Of a DNA stretch of 64,000 nucleotides, positions 9,372 to 18,113 are shown piece after piece (the first letter of the stretch is position 1; the number at the start of each line of letters is the position of its first letter). The translations under genes were made by a program, and so were the position numbers. The stretch lies in contig NZ_MUNY01000044.1 of NCBI RefSeq assembly GCF_002002735.1, forward strand, positions 124,001 through 188,000, read 5' to 3'. The DNA is from Algoriphagus sp. A40 (GTDB taxonomy: Bacteria > Bacteroidota > Bacteroidia > Cytophagales > Cyclobacteriaceae). The notes beneath the pieces were generated by a model. That model saw only the letters and a program-made list of their open reading frames with translations, was not told the origin of the DNA and searched no databases.

Positions 9372-9986
9372 ATGAACAAATTTGGATTCGGTTTTCTCAT
9401 CGCATTGGTATTATTCGCGGGGTTTTGGTTTTTCTACAATGGAAAGCAGGAGCGGGAGGAGTTGCTGGCCAGTTCGGAGCTGATCCAAAAACAGGTTCAG
9501 CAAGTCGGTAAACTGATCGTCACCGAGGGCTATTATTCCAAGGTTTTTACCTTCAAAAACTCCCAAAGCCTCTTTTTGAACCTTTGGACCTCAGACAAAA
9601 AAGCGCTGGTCGTAGTCAACGCCAAGGCTACGGTGGAATATGACCTGAGACAATTGGAAACAGAAATCGATGCCAAAAACAAAACCCTCATTCTGAAAAA
9701 AATCCCCGAACCCATCCTCAACATCTACCCTGAAATCGAATACTACGATGTGACCCAGGACTATTTCAATTCCTTCGAGGCAAAGGATTACAACAAGATC
9801 AAAAACTCTGTCACCGCCCAAATCAGAACTCAGATTGAAAAATCGGATTTGATGGAAAATTCCCGGGAAAGGCTGATGGTGGAGCTGACCAACTTCTATG
9901 TCCTCACCAAATCCATGGGCTGGACGCTTATGTACGAGGAACAACTCATCGAAAATCCCGAGCAACTAAAGCTGATCAAAAAGTGA
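9372..9986 (+). CDS. DUF4230 membrane-anchored protein
   Basis: This 204-residue protein has one N-terminal membrane helix (FGFGFLIALVLFAGFWFF) and a periplasmic DUF4230 domain, recognised by the opening QQVGKLIVTEGYYSKVFTFKNSQ and the segment KALVVVNAKATVEYDL. DUF4230 proteins are common in Bacteroidota and have no known function. The frame runs upstream to 9318, but the ATG at 9372 puts the helix at the N-terminus and is preferred. It is preceded by the nitrilase gene at about 100 bases and followed by repeats and a terminator-like hairpin. Confidence 0.82.
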   Translation: MNKFGFGFLIALVLFAGFWFFYNGKQEREELLASSELIQKQVQQVGKLIVTEGYYSKVFTFKNSQSLFLNLWTSDKKALVVVNAKATVEYDLRQLETEIDAKNKTLILKKIPEPILNIYPEIEYYDVTQDYFNSFEAKDYNKIKNSVTAQIRTQIEKSDLMENSRERLMVELTNFYVLTKSMGWTLMYEEQLIENPEQLKLIKK

Positions 9987-10001
9987 GTTTAAGCTTTTTA
10001 T

Positions 10002-10167
10002 AACACATAGAATCAAAGAGATCAAAGTCATTTAGCCAGAGCGAACTCTATGTGGACTTTGTTCATTTGTGTTGACTGATTTTTTCAAGCTAAAACACAG
10101 AGAAACATTGAAATCAACATTCACTCAACCTGAGCAAACTCTTTGATGACTTTGCTCTTTTGTGTTT
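10002..10167. repeat. Two related intergenic palindromic units
   Basis: Units at 10002-10073 and 10092-10167 each begin AACACA and end TGTGTT. They share the inner strings ACTCTNTG, GACTTTG and TCNTTTGTGTT. Each unit is thus an imperfect inverted repeat, and the two are diverged tandem copies. They resemble dispersed non-coding repeats; no coding frame is apparent. Confidence 0.6.
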
Positions 10168-10181
10168 AAAAGGATTTTTTT

Positions 10182-10204
10182 CGCGAAAAGCCTTCGCGTT
10201 TTTT
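10182..10204 (+). terminator. Terminator-like hairpin after the DUF4230 gene
   Basis: The stem CGCGAA / TTCGCG (10182-10187 with 10193-10198, loop AAGCC) is followed by TTTTTT. Confidence 0.5.
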
Positions 10205-10218
10205 GCGGTTAAAACATC

Positions 10219-10252
10219 AAAAAAATCCCGCGAAGCACCAGGCCCCGCGGGA
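10219..10252 (-). terminator. Terminator of the downstream Gfo/Idh gene
   Basis: Inverted arms TCCCGCG (10226-10232) and CGCGGGA (10246-10252), read on the minus strand, are followed by seven T (A-run 10219-10225). It lies 58 bases after the stop of the Gfo/Idh gene at 10310. Confidence 0.75.
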
Positions 10253-10309
10253 AAATTCGAAATCCCAAATCCAAAACTTGTGCTGAGCTCGCCGAAGCAT
10301 CCGAAATCC

Positions 10310-11680
10310 TCAGGCTCCTCTCCCGCTCACTTGAAGCGGAATATCCGTAAGATCCTGGATTTTGATCGGCTTGCCTTGCTCAATGGAATGGCGTGCGGCG
10401 ATCCCCACCAGACAGGACATTGCTCCATCCCTGCTTCCGGCAGATTGTCTCCACGGGTCCGGTGCATTGGTATCAAGAAAGAGCTTATTCTTCAGCCGGG
10501 TATCTCCTCCTCCATGGCCACCCCCACCTTGAGGCACAGTGATGACATGACGCTCGCCAAAGTTTTTGACCAAGACGAGTTCGTCCTCAGCCCTTTCATC
10601 CCAAGGTTGGCTTTCCTTGATCCAGGTTTCCAATCGGCCTTTAGTACCGTTGAAAGCGATGCGATAGCCTTCATAAGGCGAATAGGTAGTCAACGAATAG
10701 CTCACCTGCACCTTGTTTTTGTACTTAATCTGCACCGCCATCTTGTCGTAGATATCGATCTCCTCACGGAAAACGCAGCCATCCCGATGATAGCCATCGT
10801 ATTTTTCATTTTCTGCATAAAGCTTGGTCAGGTGCTCGCTCTTGGTGATGTCCCAATGGAAATCACACTTGGAAGCATGAGGACAGCCCCGGCAGGTCGT
10901 GGATCGGAATGGGCCGTTTTTCCCATAAAACTCCAAAGCCCCATAGGCATAGACTTCTTCAGGATCCGAGTCCAGCCACCAATTGAGCAGATCAAAGTGG
11001 TGGGTGGATTTGTGCACGAGTAGGGAGCCTCCAAACTCTTTTCTGCCATGCCACCTTCGGAAATAATCCGCTCCATGAGAAGTGTCGAGGTACCAGTGAA
11101 AATCTACCGAAGTGATGGTACCGATTTCCCCCGCCCGTAGCAGTTCATAGAGTTTTTGGCGATGGGGAGAATAGCGGTAATTAAAAGTCACGATGAGTTT
11201 TTTGCCAGACTTGCGCTCTGCATCAAGGATAGCCTGCATCTTCACTTCATCGGTGGTCATTGGCTTTTCGGATATCACATTCATCCCGGCCATGAGACCT
11301 TTGACGATAAATTCGTGATGGGTGCTGTCCATGGTCGTGACGATCAACACATCGGGCTTGGCATCCCTGAGCATATCATCCGCATTCAAGAATAGCGGGC
11401 ATTCCACCCCCATATAGGTTTTGCCATACTTCATACGGCCTTCGTTTTTGTCGGAAAGCCCTACAAATTCCACCTGATCTTGATACGCCCGGATCACTTC
11501 CCTGCCCCACATAGACAAACCTCTCACGCCTGTACCGACCATAGCGAGTTTCATTTTTTCTCCCGGCTTGTTAAAAATCGTAAGTGCTTCGGCAATGGGA
11601 TGAATCAGCAATGATCCCGCCAGCATTCCACCGGTTTTTGCGATAAAATCCCTCCTGGATTGATTTTCTGCTTTATTCAT
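10310..11680 (-). CDS. Tat-exported Gfo/Idh/MocA-family oxidoreductase
   Basis: This 456-residue NAD(P)-dependent oxidoreductase has a twin-arginine signal (SRRDFIAKTGGMLAGSLL, residues 8-25), so it is predicted to fold in the cytosol and act in the periplasm. The Rossmann loop is VGTGVRGLS, and SEKPMTTDE gives the family's EKP motif. A cysteine cluster C-x2-C-x5-C (STTCRGCPHASKCDFHWD) with a further Cys in RDGCVFREE suggests a structural metal site. Close relatives act on sugars or glycosides, sometimes with tightly held NAD; the substrate is not readable. It is monocistronic, with its own terminator. Confidence 0.87.
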   Translation of the reverse strand: MNKAENQSRRDFIAKTGGMLAGSLLIHPIAEALTIFNKPGEKMKLAMVGTGVRGLSMWGREVIRAYQDQVEFVGLSDKNEGRMKYGKTYMGVECPLFLNADDMLRDAKPDVLIVTTMDSTHHEFIVKGLMAGMNVISEKPMTTDEVKMQAILDAERKSGKKLIVTFNYRYSPHRQKLYELLRAGEIGTITSVDFHWYLDTSHGADYFRRWHGRKEFGGSLLVHKSTHHFDLLNWWLDSDPEEVYAYGALEFYGKNGPFRSTTCRGCPHASKCDFHWDITKSEHLTKLYAENEKYDGYHRDGCVFREEIDIYDKMAVQIKYKNKVQVSYSLTTYSPYEGYRIAFNGTKGRLETWIKESQPWDERAEDELVLVKNFGERHVITVPQGGGGHGGGDTRLKNKLFLDTNAPDPWRQSAGSRDGAMSCLVGIAARHSIEQGKPIKIQDLTDIPLQVSGRGA

Positions 11681-11823
11681 AGTTCTTTGGGTTAGTTCAT
11701 TGGTAATGAAAGGAAGTTAGGCAAAACTTAAAAAAGGAGCTTCAAAAATTACGAAATCGATTTATAAACCACATAAAGGGAAAAACTCCGGAAAAGAGAG
11801 CTGATTTACCCTAATTTTAGATC

Positions 11824-12696
11824 ATGAATACCTTGAGCATAGAGCGCAGTATTTCCATTCGCGGACTTTTCCGCATCAGCAGGCCTATCAACCTACTATT
11901 GGTTGCTTTTACCCAGCTGATGACTGCGTTCTTCTTGGTCGAAACCACTCAAACTGGACTTCCGGTTTTACAGGATTACAGACTTTATCTTTTGGTATTT
12001 GCCACTGTTCTGATCACGGCGGCAGGCTATATGATCAATGACTACTACGATGTCAAAATCGACTATGTCAACCGCCCGAATGAAGTTGTGGTAGGCAAGG
12101 GAATCAAGCGTCGGATGGTAATTTTCCTCCACTCAGCACTTAATTTTTTTGCAATCGGACTCGGCTACCTGGTGTCGCCCCGGATCGCCGTAATCAATTT
12201 CGTAGCCACGTTTTTACTCTGGATTTACAGTAACCGGCTAAAGCGAGAGCCTTTTATAGGCAACTTTACCGTTGCTTTTTTAACCGGACTTTCGGTATAC
12301 CTGGTGTCCTTTTACTACCAAAAATCAGAACTCCTGGTACTTACCTATGCCATTTTCGCTTTCTTCCTCAATCTGATCCGGGAAATCATTAAAGACATCG
12401 AAGACCGACCGGGTGACCGGAAACACGGATGCCGCACACTTCCGATTGTGATCGGTTTCCGCAAAACCAAACAAGTGATTTTCTTGATTGCTTTTGGCTT
12501 TGTATGTTCAATTTTGATTGTCACTTTCAAAATAAACAGTCCGATTCTGTTTGCTTATTTCGGGATTTTGGGCATTTTTTTCCTCTGGTTTATGTGGAAA
12601 ATCTACCAGGCCGACCGAAAGGATCACTTCACTCAACTCAGTGCAATTGCCAAAATCCTGATGTTGGTCGGGACGCTGAGTATGGGGTTTTTATGA
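11824..12696 (+). CDS. UbiA-family prenyltransferase
   Basis: This 290-residue polytopic membrane enzyme transfers prenyl groups from prenyl diphosphates to an acceptor. Both aspartate-rich motifs are present: NDYYDVKIDYVNRP (first, N-D-x-x-D) and KDIEDRPGDRKHGCRTLPI (second, D-x-E-D). Hydrophobic segments fill most of the remaining sequence. Bacteroidota homologues are often annotated as geranylgeranylglycerol-phosphate geranylgeranyltransferase, but motifs alone do not fix the acceptor. It is a single gene; its stop codon overlaps the left arm of the inverted element at 12691-12856. Confidence 0.88.
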   Translation: MNTLSIERSISIRGLFRISRPINLLLVAFTQLMTAFFLVETTQTGLPVLQDYRLYLLVFATVLITAAGYMINDYYDVKIDYVNRPNEVVVGKGIKRRMVIFLHSALNFFAIGLGYLVSPRIAVINFVATFLLWIYSNRLKREPFIGNFTVAFLTGLSVYLVSFYYQKSELLVLTYAIFAFFLNLIREIIKDIEDRPGDRKHGCRTLPIVIGFRKTKQVIFLIAFGFVCSILIVTFKINSPILFAYFGILGIFFLWFMWKIYQADRKDHFTQLSAIAKILMLVGTLSMGFL

Positions 12697-12856
12697 TTTT
12701 TGATTTTCGGTTTACGAGGCCTTGGAAATTTTCATTTCAAAGATGAAAGTGGTTACTGATTTCTTCTTCCCCTATTAGGATTAAACTTTTCACTTAAAAC
12801 TTGAAGGAAGATTGAACCTGGACAAGGCGTCGTCCTTCGTAAATCAAAAATCGTAA
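12691..12856. repeat. MITE-like element with heptad-phased inverted arms
   Basis: The 34-base left arm (12691-12724) and right arm (12823-12856) are inverted copies matching at 27 of 34 positions. Each arm reads as 7-base steps (GATTTTT, GATTTTC or GATTTAC, then GGTTTAC or GAAGGAC, ending in GCCTTG). About 98 bases lie between them with no coding frame. The left arm starts just before the stop of the UbiA gene. Confidence 0.6.
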
Positions 12857-12927
12857 TTTCGAAAACAACCTCAAAAAGCTAGCGATTTGGCATCCAAACC
12901 CTTATTTTCATGCAAATTTTCTAACAA

Positions 12928-14010
12928 ATGCTGGAAAGTAAGGTATTGGTAATAAAAATCGGTTCGAATGTCCTGACCCAGTCCAACGGGCTGCCGGACC
13001 TGGAGCGGATGCAGCATCTGGTCAATCAAATCCATGGTTTGATTTCCTCCGGAAAAAAAGTGGTGCTTGTCAGTTCTGGAGCTGTGGCTTTCGGAAGGCA
13101 GTCTATTCCCTTGCCTGAAAAACTCAACCCTGTTTTCAAAAAGCAGATCTGGGCCTCCACAGGTCAAATCCGTCTGATCAACCAATACCAGCAATTCTTT
13201 GGAAATCTGAATCAGCACATTGCCCAGATTCTGGTGACCAAGGAAGATTTTCGCGACCGGAAGCACTTCCTGAACATGAAAAACTGCATCGAAGCGCTGC
13301 TTCAGCAGGGGATTTTACCGATCATTAATGAAAATGACACAGTAACGATCACCGAATTGATGTTTACCGACAACGACGAACTGGCCAGTCTGACCGCTGC
13401 TATGATCAATGCGGATACGCTGATGCTCCTGACAAATGTGGACGGGATTTTCACCGGAAACCCTTCTGACCCTAGCTCCGAGTTGGTTGAAAAAGTGGCC
13501 TTTTCCATGCCTGAAGTATCGAATTACATTTCAGCTACCAAGTCGTCCTTTGGGCGGGGAGGGATGCTAACTAAATATACGATGGCCAAAAAGTCTGCCG
13601 ATTTGGGCATCCAGGTCATCATTGCCAATGGAAAGCGGGATGGAATTTTGGACGAGTTTGCTGCAAAGTCATTGCGCTGCACCTGGTTTGAACCGCAAAA
13701 AGTCAAGAATGCACCAAAGAAATGGCTGGCACACGGAGCCCAATATTACAAAGGAGAAATCACGATCAATGAAGGAGCAAAAAATTCCCTGTCTTCTACG
13801 GTGATCCGAAGTCTTTTACCAATAGGGATTACCAAAATTGAGGGAGAATTTTCCAAAGGCGATATTCTCCTGATCCGTGATGAAACGGGCCACAAAACCG
13901 GACTTGGAAGAGCTGAATACACCTCCAAACTTGCCCTGGAACGGATGGGGCAAAAGAACCAAAAGCCTTTAATTCACTACGATTACCTGTATCTTTTCGA
14001 TCATGAATGA
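12928..14010 (+). CDS. proB: Glutamate 5-kinase
   Basis: This 360-residue cytosolic enzyme catalyses the first step of proline synthesis, ATP-dependent phosphorylation of glutamate. The amino-acid kinase domain opens with VLVIKIGSNVLTQ and includes KKVVLVSSGAVAFG, INENDTVTITE and the Gly-rich FGRGGMLTKYTMAK. The C-terminal part (about 270-360) corresponds to the PUA domain of long-form ProB. It overlaps proA by 8 bases, so the two are translationally coupled. Feedback inhibition by proline acts on this enzyme in the family. Confidence 0.96.
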   Translation: MLESKVLVIKIGSNVLTQSNGLPDLERMQHLVNQIHGLISSGKKVVLVSSGAVAFGRQSIPLPEKLNPVFKKQIWASTGQIRLINQYQQFFGNLNQHIAQILVTKEDFRDRKHFLNMKNCIEALLQQGILPIINENDTVTITELMFTDNDELASLTAAMINADTLMLLTNVDGIFTGNPSDPSSELVEKVAFSMPEVSNYISATKSSFGRGGMLTKYTMAKKSADLGIQVIIANGKRDGILDEFAAKSLRCTWFEPQKVKNAPKKWLAHGAQYYKGEITINEGAKNSLSSTVIRSLLPIGITKIEGEFSKGDILLIRDETGHKTGLGRAEYTSKLALERMGQKNQKPLIHYDYLYLFDHE

Positions 14011-15244
14011 GTACAATAACCTTTTTGAACAAGTACAAAAGACTAGCCGGCGACTGACCGGCATCAGCGATAGCCTGGTCCATCTGATTTTGGAAGACCT
14101 CGCCACACTCGCTGTGCGGGAGACCGTGTTTCTATTGAAGGAAAACCAAAAAGACCTGGAACGGATGGAACTGTCCAATCCGATGTACGACCGGCTTTTA
14201 CTGACCGAAGCAAGGATTCAAGGAATTGCCGCAGAAATCCGGCAAGTGGGGCAATTGCCAAGCCCACTCCATCATATTTTGGAGGAAAAAAAGCTGGAAA
14301 ACGGACTGGTTTTAACAAAAACAACAGTTCCTCTTGGGGTTATCGGGATCATCTACGAAGCTCGCCCCAATGTGACTTTTGATGTATTTACCCTTGCCCT
14401 CAAATCCGGAAACGGGCTGGTGCTCAAAGGAGGCTCTGATGCGGATTTTTCCAACCGGGCAATCCTTAGCCTGATTCACAAAGTTTTGGAAAAACACGGG
14501 CTACCGACAGCTGCTTTTCAATTACTCCCTCCTGATCGAGCGGCTACCAAAGCCCTATTGGAAGCGGTCGGATTTGTGGATGTTATTATTCCTCGGGGTT
14601 CTCAGGGCTTGATCAATTTTGTGAGAGAAAACGCCAAAGTTCCAGTCATAGAAACCGGTGCGGGAATCGTCCATATTTATGTCGATGAATCGGCAAATAT
14701 TTCTAAGGCCAAAAAAATTATTCACAATGCAAAAACCCGCCGTCCCAGCGTCTGCAATTCTTTGGATTGCCTGATCATCCACGAAGAATTGCTGGACGAA
14801 TTGGGCGAATTGGTGCTTCCGCTGATGCTGGACAATGTGAAAATCTATGCGGACGACAAAGCTTTTGCCCATCTTCAACGGCACGAACTGATCCAAAAAG
14901 CGGATGAAAGCCACTTTGGAACCGAATTTCTCAGCCTGAAAATGGCGATCAAAACGGTGAAAAACCTGGATGAAGCCCTGGATCATATCTCCACATATTC
15001 TTCCAAACATTCCGAAGCGATCATTTCAGAAACTCCGGAAAACATTGAGCGATTCCTCTTGGAAGTCGATGCTGCGGCTGTTTATGCCAATGCCTCGACA
15101 GCTTTTACAGATGGAAATCAGTTTGGATTGGGTGCCGAAATCGGCATCAGCACGCAAAAACTACATGCCCGAGGCCCGATGGCACTCCGGGAATTGACCA
15201 GCTACAAATGGGTGGTAAGGGGAAACGGGCAGGTAAGAAGTTGA
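14003..15244 (+). CDS. proA: Glutamate-5-semialdehyde dehydrogenase (gamma-glutamyl phosphate reductase)
   Basis: This 413-residue NADPH-dependent enzyme reduces glutamyl-5-phosphate to the semialdehyde, the second proline step. Family landmarks are VPLGVIGIIYEARPNVTFD, LVLKGGSDADFSNRAI, the catalytic-cysteine region TRRPSVCNSLDCLI and the end FGLGAEIGISTQKLHARGPMAL split across residues 375-400. The length is normal for ProA. The start overlaps the end of proB (ATG at 14003, proB stop at 14010). A third proline gene (proC) is not nearby. Confidence 0.97.
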   Translation: MNEYNNLFEQVQKTSRRLTGISDSLVHLILEDLATLAVRETVFLLKENQKDLERMELSNPMYDRLLLTEARIQGIAAEIRQVGQLPSPLHHILEEKKLENGLVLTKTTVPLGVIGIIYEARPNVTFDVFTLALKSGNGLVLKGGSDADFSNRAILSLIHKVLEKHGLPTAAFQLLPPDRAATKALLEAVGFVDVIIPRGSQGLINFVRENAKVPVIETGAGIVHIYVDESANISKAKKIIHNAKTRRPSVCNSLDCLIIHEELLDELGELVLPLMLDNVKIYADDKAFAHLQRHELIQKADESHFGTEFLSLKMAIKTVKNLDEALDHISTYSSKHSEAIISETPENIERFLLEVDAAAVYANASTAFTDGNQFGLGAEIGISTQKLHARGPMALRELTSYKWVVRGNGQVRS

Positions 15245-15330
15245 GAATCCGTAAAGGAAATTATTCATTATCCTCTAAAGTCAAATTTCATGGAAATGGA
15301 TTTTACTACTTTTGAGAAAAACCCGGAAAG

Positions 15331-15750
15331 ATGAAAAACCTCCTGATTCTATTGGCCTCTTGTTTTTTGGCTTTCACCTCCTGTGAATCCAAAAAAGGAA
15401 GTACCGATGCAAGTGCTTTGGAAATAGAGAAAGCCACGGCAACCAACCTGGATCCTGTTCAGTTTCAGGAGAAGAGCGCAAACGGAATCATTCTCGACGT
15501 CCGGACTCCGGAAGAAGTTGCTGCAGGGAAAATATCAGGTGCGATAACTATGGATTTTCAACAATCCGACTTCCTCGCCAAGGTCAAGGAGCTGCCAAAG
15601 GATCAGGAAATCTACATTTACTGCGCTGTGGGAGGTCGAAGTTCCAAAGCTGCTGAGCTTTTTATCCAAGAAGGATTTACCAAAGTCTATCACTTGAGTG
15701 GGGGAATAAATGCTTGGGCCGGAGCGGGACTTCCTGTTACCCAGGAGTAG
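15331..15750 (+). CDS. Rhodanese-like lipoprotein
   Basis: This 139-residue envelope protein has a lipoprotein signal (lipobox FTSC, lipidated Cys18) followed by a single rhodanese domain (about residues 40-136). The active loop is YCAVGGRS with Cys98, which would carry a persulfide during sulfur transfer. The catalytic Cys argues for an active enzyme rather than a phosphatase-like inactive domain. The donor and acceptor are unknown. It is a single gene, convergent with the GreA-like gene 30 bases downstream. Confidence 0.9.
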   Translation: MKNLLILLASCFLAFTSCESKKGSTDASALEIEKATATNLDPVQFQEKSANGIILDVRTPEEVAAGKISGAITMDFQQSDFLAKVKELPKDQEIYIYCAVGGRSSKAAELFIQEGFTKVYHLSGGINAWAGAGLPVTQE

Positions 15751-15780
15751 GATTTAGCTTCCTGAATCCATTTAGACACA

Positions 15781-16233
15781 TCAAAAAATGTCCAGAATTT
15801 GGTATCGAAGGCCGTTGAATTCAATCTTTTCCCCTTTTACTTTTCCCTTCATAGCCACATAAATCGGTGCATGCACAGACAGTCCAAAAACTGATTTTCC
15901 ATTGACGTCCACGGATTCGATTGAGGTGCTGATGAAAAATATCCGTTGATCGGTCACAATGACAGCCCCTTCTTCTACTTTTTGGCAAATCCGATCCGGA
16001 TCGATTTTCTCCAAAGCCATCAACTCATTTTTCAGAAAAACCAATTCGTGCTCCATTCTGATCAGCACCTCATTTCTCTCTGACGCCCCTCTTGGCTCCT
16101 GACTTGCACTCTCCTGGTGATCCGTTACGGCAGCACTGAGCTGCAGGATCTCCTTTTCAAAATCAGAAATCGTCAATTGTTGCTTGATCACACAAGCGTG
16201 AAGAATACTGGCCTTTGGAAGTCTTGAGTCCAT
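15781..16233 (-). CDS. GreA/GreB C-terminal-like small protein
   Basis: This 150-residue soluble protein has an N-terminal half that looks helical (possible coiled coil around residues 65-95). The C-terminal half, from VEEGAVIVTDQRIFFIS to MKGKVKGEKIEFNGLRYQILDIF, resembles the FKBP-like C-terminal domain of transcript-cleavage factors GreA/GreB. In many Bacteroidota similar proteins are labelled '3-oxoacyl-ACP synthase', a label I see no support for here: there is no thiolase-fold active site and the protein is far too short. A role at RNA polymerase is inference by fold only. Confidence 0.6.
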   Translation of the reverse strand: MDSRLPKASILHACVIKQQLTISDFEKEILQLSAAVTDHQESASQEPRGASERNEVLIRMEHELVFLKNELMALEKIDPDRICQKVEEGAVIVTDQRIFFISTSIESVDVNGKSVFGLSVHAPIYVAMKGKVKGEKIEFNGLRYQILDIF

Positions 16234-16352
16234 GGAGAAAAGAGGTTTAGTTTTAACAATAATAGGCCCAGGATGTCCAAATTATCATGATGAAAGTCAG
16301 GGGAAAAAATGATTTGGGCAAGCAACAATTTTCCTTTTGAAATGAAAGAAGC

Positions 16353-16386
16353 GGGGATCTTTCCTCTTTTCCAGGCAGAGATCCCC
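16353..16386 (-). terminator. Hairpin at the end of the Gfo/Idh gene
   Basis: The perfect stem GGGGATCT (16353-16360) with AGATCCCC (16379-16386) lies 7 bases past the stop at 16394. On the minus strand the tail is only moderately T-rich (GCTTCTTTCATTTC). Confidence 0.5.
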
Positions 16387-16393
16387 GTCGTCC

Positions 16394-17491
16394 TTAAACC
16401 ATCACCCTTTTGCCCGTTCTGGCACTTTCCAGGATAGCTTCCACGACCTTGATATCTCGTAGTCCTTCTTCTCCCGGCACCTGCATTGGTTTTCCGCTCA
16501 GGATGCTTTGGGCATCGTCATCCATCTGATAAACTTGCTCCATCGGTTGCTGAAATGGGAAATTGATCTCTCCTAATGGGCTTTTCCCTTTGTTACCGGC
16601 ATAAGCCGAAAAAGGTGCCATTTCAATAGTCCCTTTTTCGCAGACGATGTTGAGAAAATTCACATTTTCGGCAAAAGAAGTCTTGATTTTGCCGGTGACG
16701 CCTCCTGGAAATTCCAGCTCGGCCTCTACGATTTCTCCCAATCCATCTTTGTAGATTTCGGGCCGCTCAGTCCAGACTTTGGCTGATTTTACTGCGATTG
16801 GCTCGCTATTGGCGCCCAATCTTGCTCCCTGAATGGAATAGACACCCATGTCATAGATCACACCACCTCCCATTTCCTTCTTTTGTTTCCAATGGTCGGT
16901 GCGGCCCTCCCGGTATCCTGCCGCGCAGTCGAGAGACAGAACCTTTCCGAGCTTTTCGCCTTTAACAATTTCCTGAAAAGCCTTGGTATTAGGCTCATGC
17001 TGGCAACGGTAACCAATTAAGAGGCTTACCCCATGTTTCTTGCAGGCATCGATCATGGCCTGACAATCAGCAGAAGTGACAGCCATGGGTTTTTCGCACC
17101 ACACCTGCTTTTTGGCAGCTGCTGCCCGCTCCACATATTCCCGGTGCATGGAGGGAGGCAAGACTACGTAGATCACATCGATATCCGGGTTGTCTTTGAT
17201 GGAGTCAAAGTTTTGGTAATTGTAAATATTCTTTTCGGGGATGTTGAACTTCGCCTTCCATTCGGCCGCCTTTGCGGGAGTTCCTGTCACGATTCCTGCC
17301 AAGTAGCAATTTTTGGTCAATTGAAGTGCTGGGGCCAAGAGGTCTTTGCTGTAATAGCCTAGACCAACCAAGGCAATCCCTAGTTTGTCTTTTTTGAGGA
17401 GATTGCCGGAGGCCAGGAGGCTTCCGGGGGAAACCAGTCCCAGGCCAGCTACCAGGCTAAGGGCTTTGAGAGAGTCACGTCTTGAGGTCAT
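16394..17491 (-). CDS. Tat-exported Gfo/Idh/MocA-family oxidoreductase (glucose-fructose oxidoreductase-like)
   Basis: This 365-residue NAD(P)-dependent oxidoreductase carries a twin-arginine signal at its very start (MTSRRDSLKALSLVAGLGL). That is why I choose the ATG at 17491 over the longer frame starting at 17563. The Rossmann loop is VGLGYYSKDL and the family EKP motif is WCEKPMAVTS. The pattern VVLPPSMHREYVERAA and the C-terminal region (RTDHWKQKKEMGGGVIYDMGVYSI) resemble glucose-fructose oxidoreductase-type members that keep their cofactor bound in the periplasm. The substrate is probably a sugar; identity not readable. It is divergent from the GlcG-like gene. Confidence 0.88.
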   Translation of the reverse strand: MTSRRDSLKALSLVAGLGLVSPGSLLASGNLLKKDKLGIALVGLGYYSKDLLAPALQLTKNCYLAGIVTGTPAKAAEWKAKFNIPEKNIYNYQNFDSIKDNPDIDVIYVVLPPSMHREYVERAAAAKKQVWCEKPMAVTSADCQAMIDACKKHGVSLLIGYRCQHEPNTKAFQEIVKGEKLGKVLSLDCAAGYREGRTDHWKQKKEMGGGVIYDMGVYSIQGARLGANSEPIAVKSAKVWTERPEIYKDGLGEIVEAELEFPGGVTGKIKTSFAENVNFLNIVCEKGTIEMAPFSAYAGNKGKSPLGEINFPFQQPMEQVYQMDDDAQSILSGKPMQVPGEEGLRDIKVVEAILESARTGKRVMV

Positions 17492-17649
17492 GGATTGGGT
17501 GTTTAATGGTTTAAATAGGTAAAAGTTAGATTGATATTGATTTGGAATTTGGTCAAAAGTCATTGAAAATCAAATTTTAGCGTTTGGATTGATCTTAAAA
17601 AAAATCGGTACTTTAGAATTACACTTATCACATAAACCTCCAAAAAACC

Positions 17650-18102
17650 ATGAAAACGCTATTGATTTTTGTTCTCCTCTCACTCCCTTTCTTTTCCTAT
17701 TCCCAGACCAAACCCTACCTGACCATTGCAGATGCAGACCGGATTACTGCTGCTGCTGAAGCAAAGGCAAAAGCAGAAGGCTGGAATGTAGTCATCGCAA
17801 TCCTTGACGATGGCGGGAATCTGGTTTCTTTGAGACGCATGGATGGGGTTCAGGTCGGCTCAGTCGACGTTGCCCAGGCCAAAGCTAAAACCGCTGTTTA
17901 TTTCAAGCGGCCCTCCAAAGTCTTTGAAGACGGAATGAAGGCCGAAGGAGGAGCCAGAATTGCCACCCTGCCCAATGCAACTGCCATCGAGGGCGGACTT
18001 CCTATCTTCAAAGACGGCATCATTGTCGGTTCAATTGGGGTATCCGGAGTCACCTCAGCTCAGGATGGGATAATTGCCGATGCAGGAGTAAAAGCCTACT
18101 AG
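17650..18102 (+). CDS. Secreted GlcG/HbpS-like (DUF336) protein
   Basis: This 150-residue protein has a Spase I signal peptide (MKTLLIFVLLSLPFFSYSQ) and a full GlcG/HbpS domain, seen in DADRITAAAEAKAKAEGWNVVIAILDD split around residues 25-55, then GGLPIF and VGSIGVSGVTSAQD near the end. The family is described as haem-binding or of unknown enzymatic role; export to the periplasm is predicted here. A possible promoter is TTTG at 17583 with the near-consensus TACTTTAG at 17609. It leads a run of three closely spaced genes (12-base gap, then 4-base overlap). Confidence 0.85.
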   Translation: MKTLLIFVLLSLPFFSYSQTKPYLTIADADRITAAAEAKAKAEGWNVVIAILDDGGNLVSLRRMDGVQVGSVDVAQAKAKTAVYFKRPSKVFEDGMKAEGGARIATLPNATAIEGGLPIFKDGIIVGSIGVSGVTSAQDGIIADAGVKAY

Positions 18103-18113
18103 AGGTTTCTAGG

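Noticed and set aside
10160..11023. 287-codon open frame on the plus strand
   Set aside because: It is antisense to the well-supported Gfo/Idh gene, has no signal or domain, and begins inside repeat and terminator sequence.
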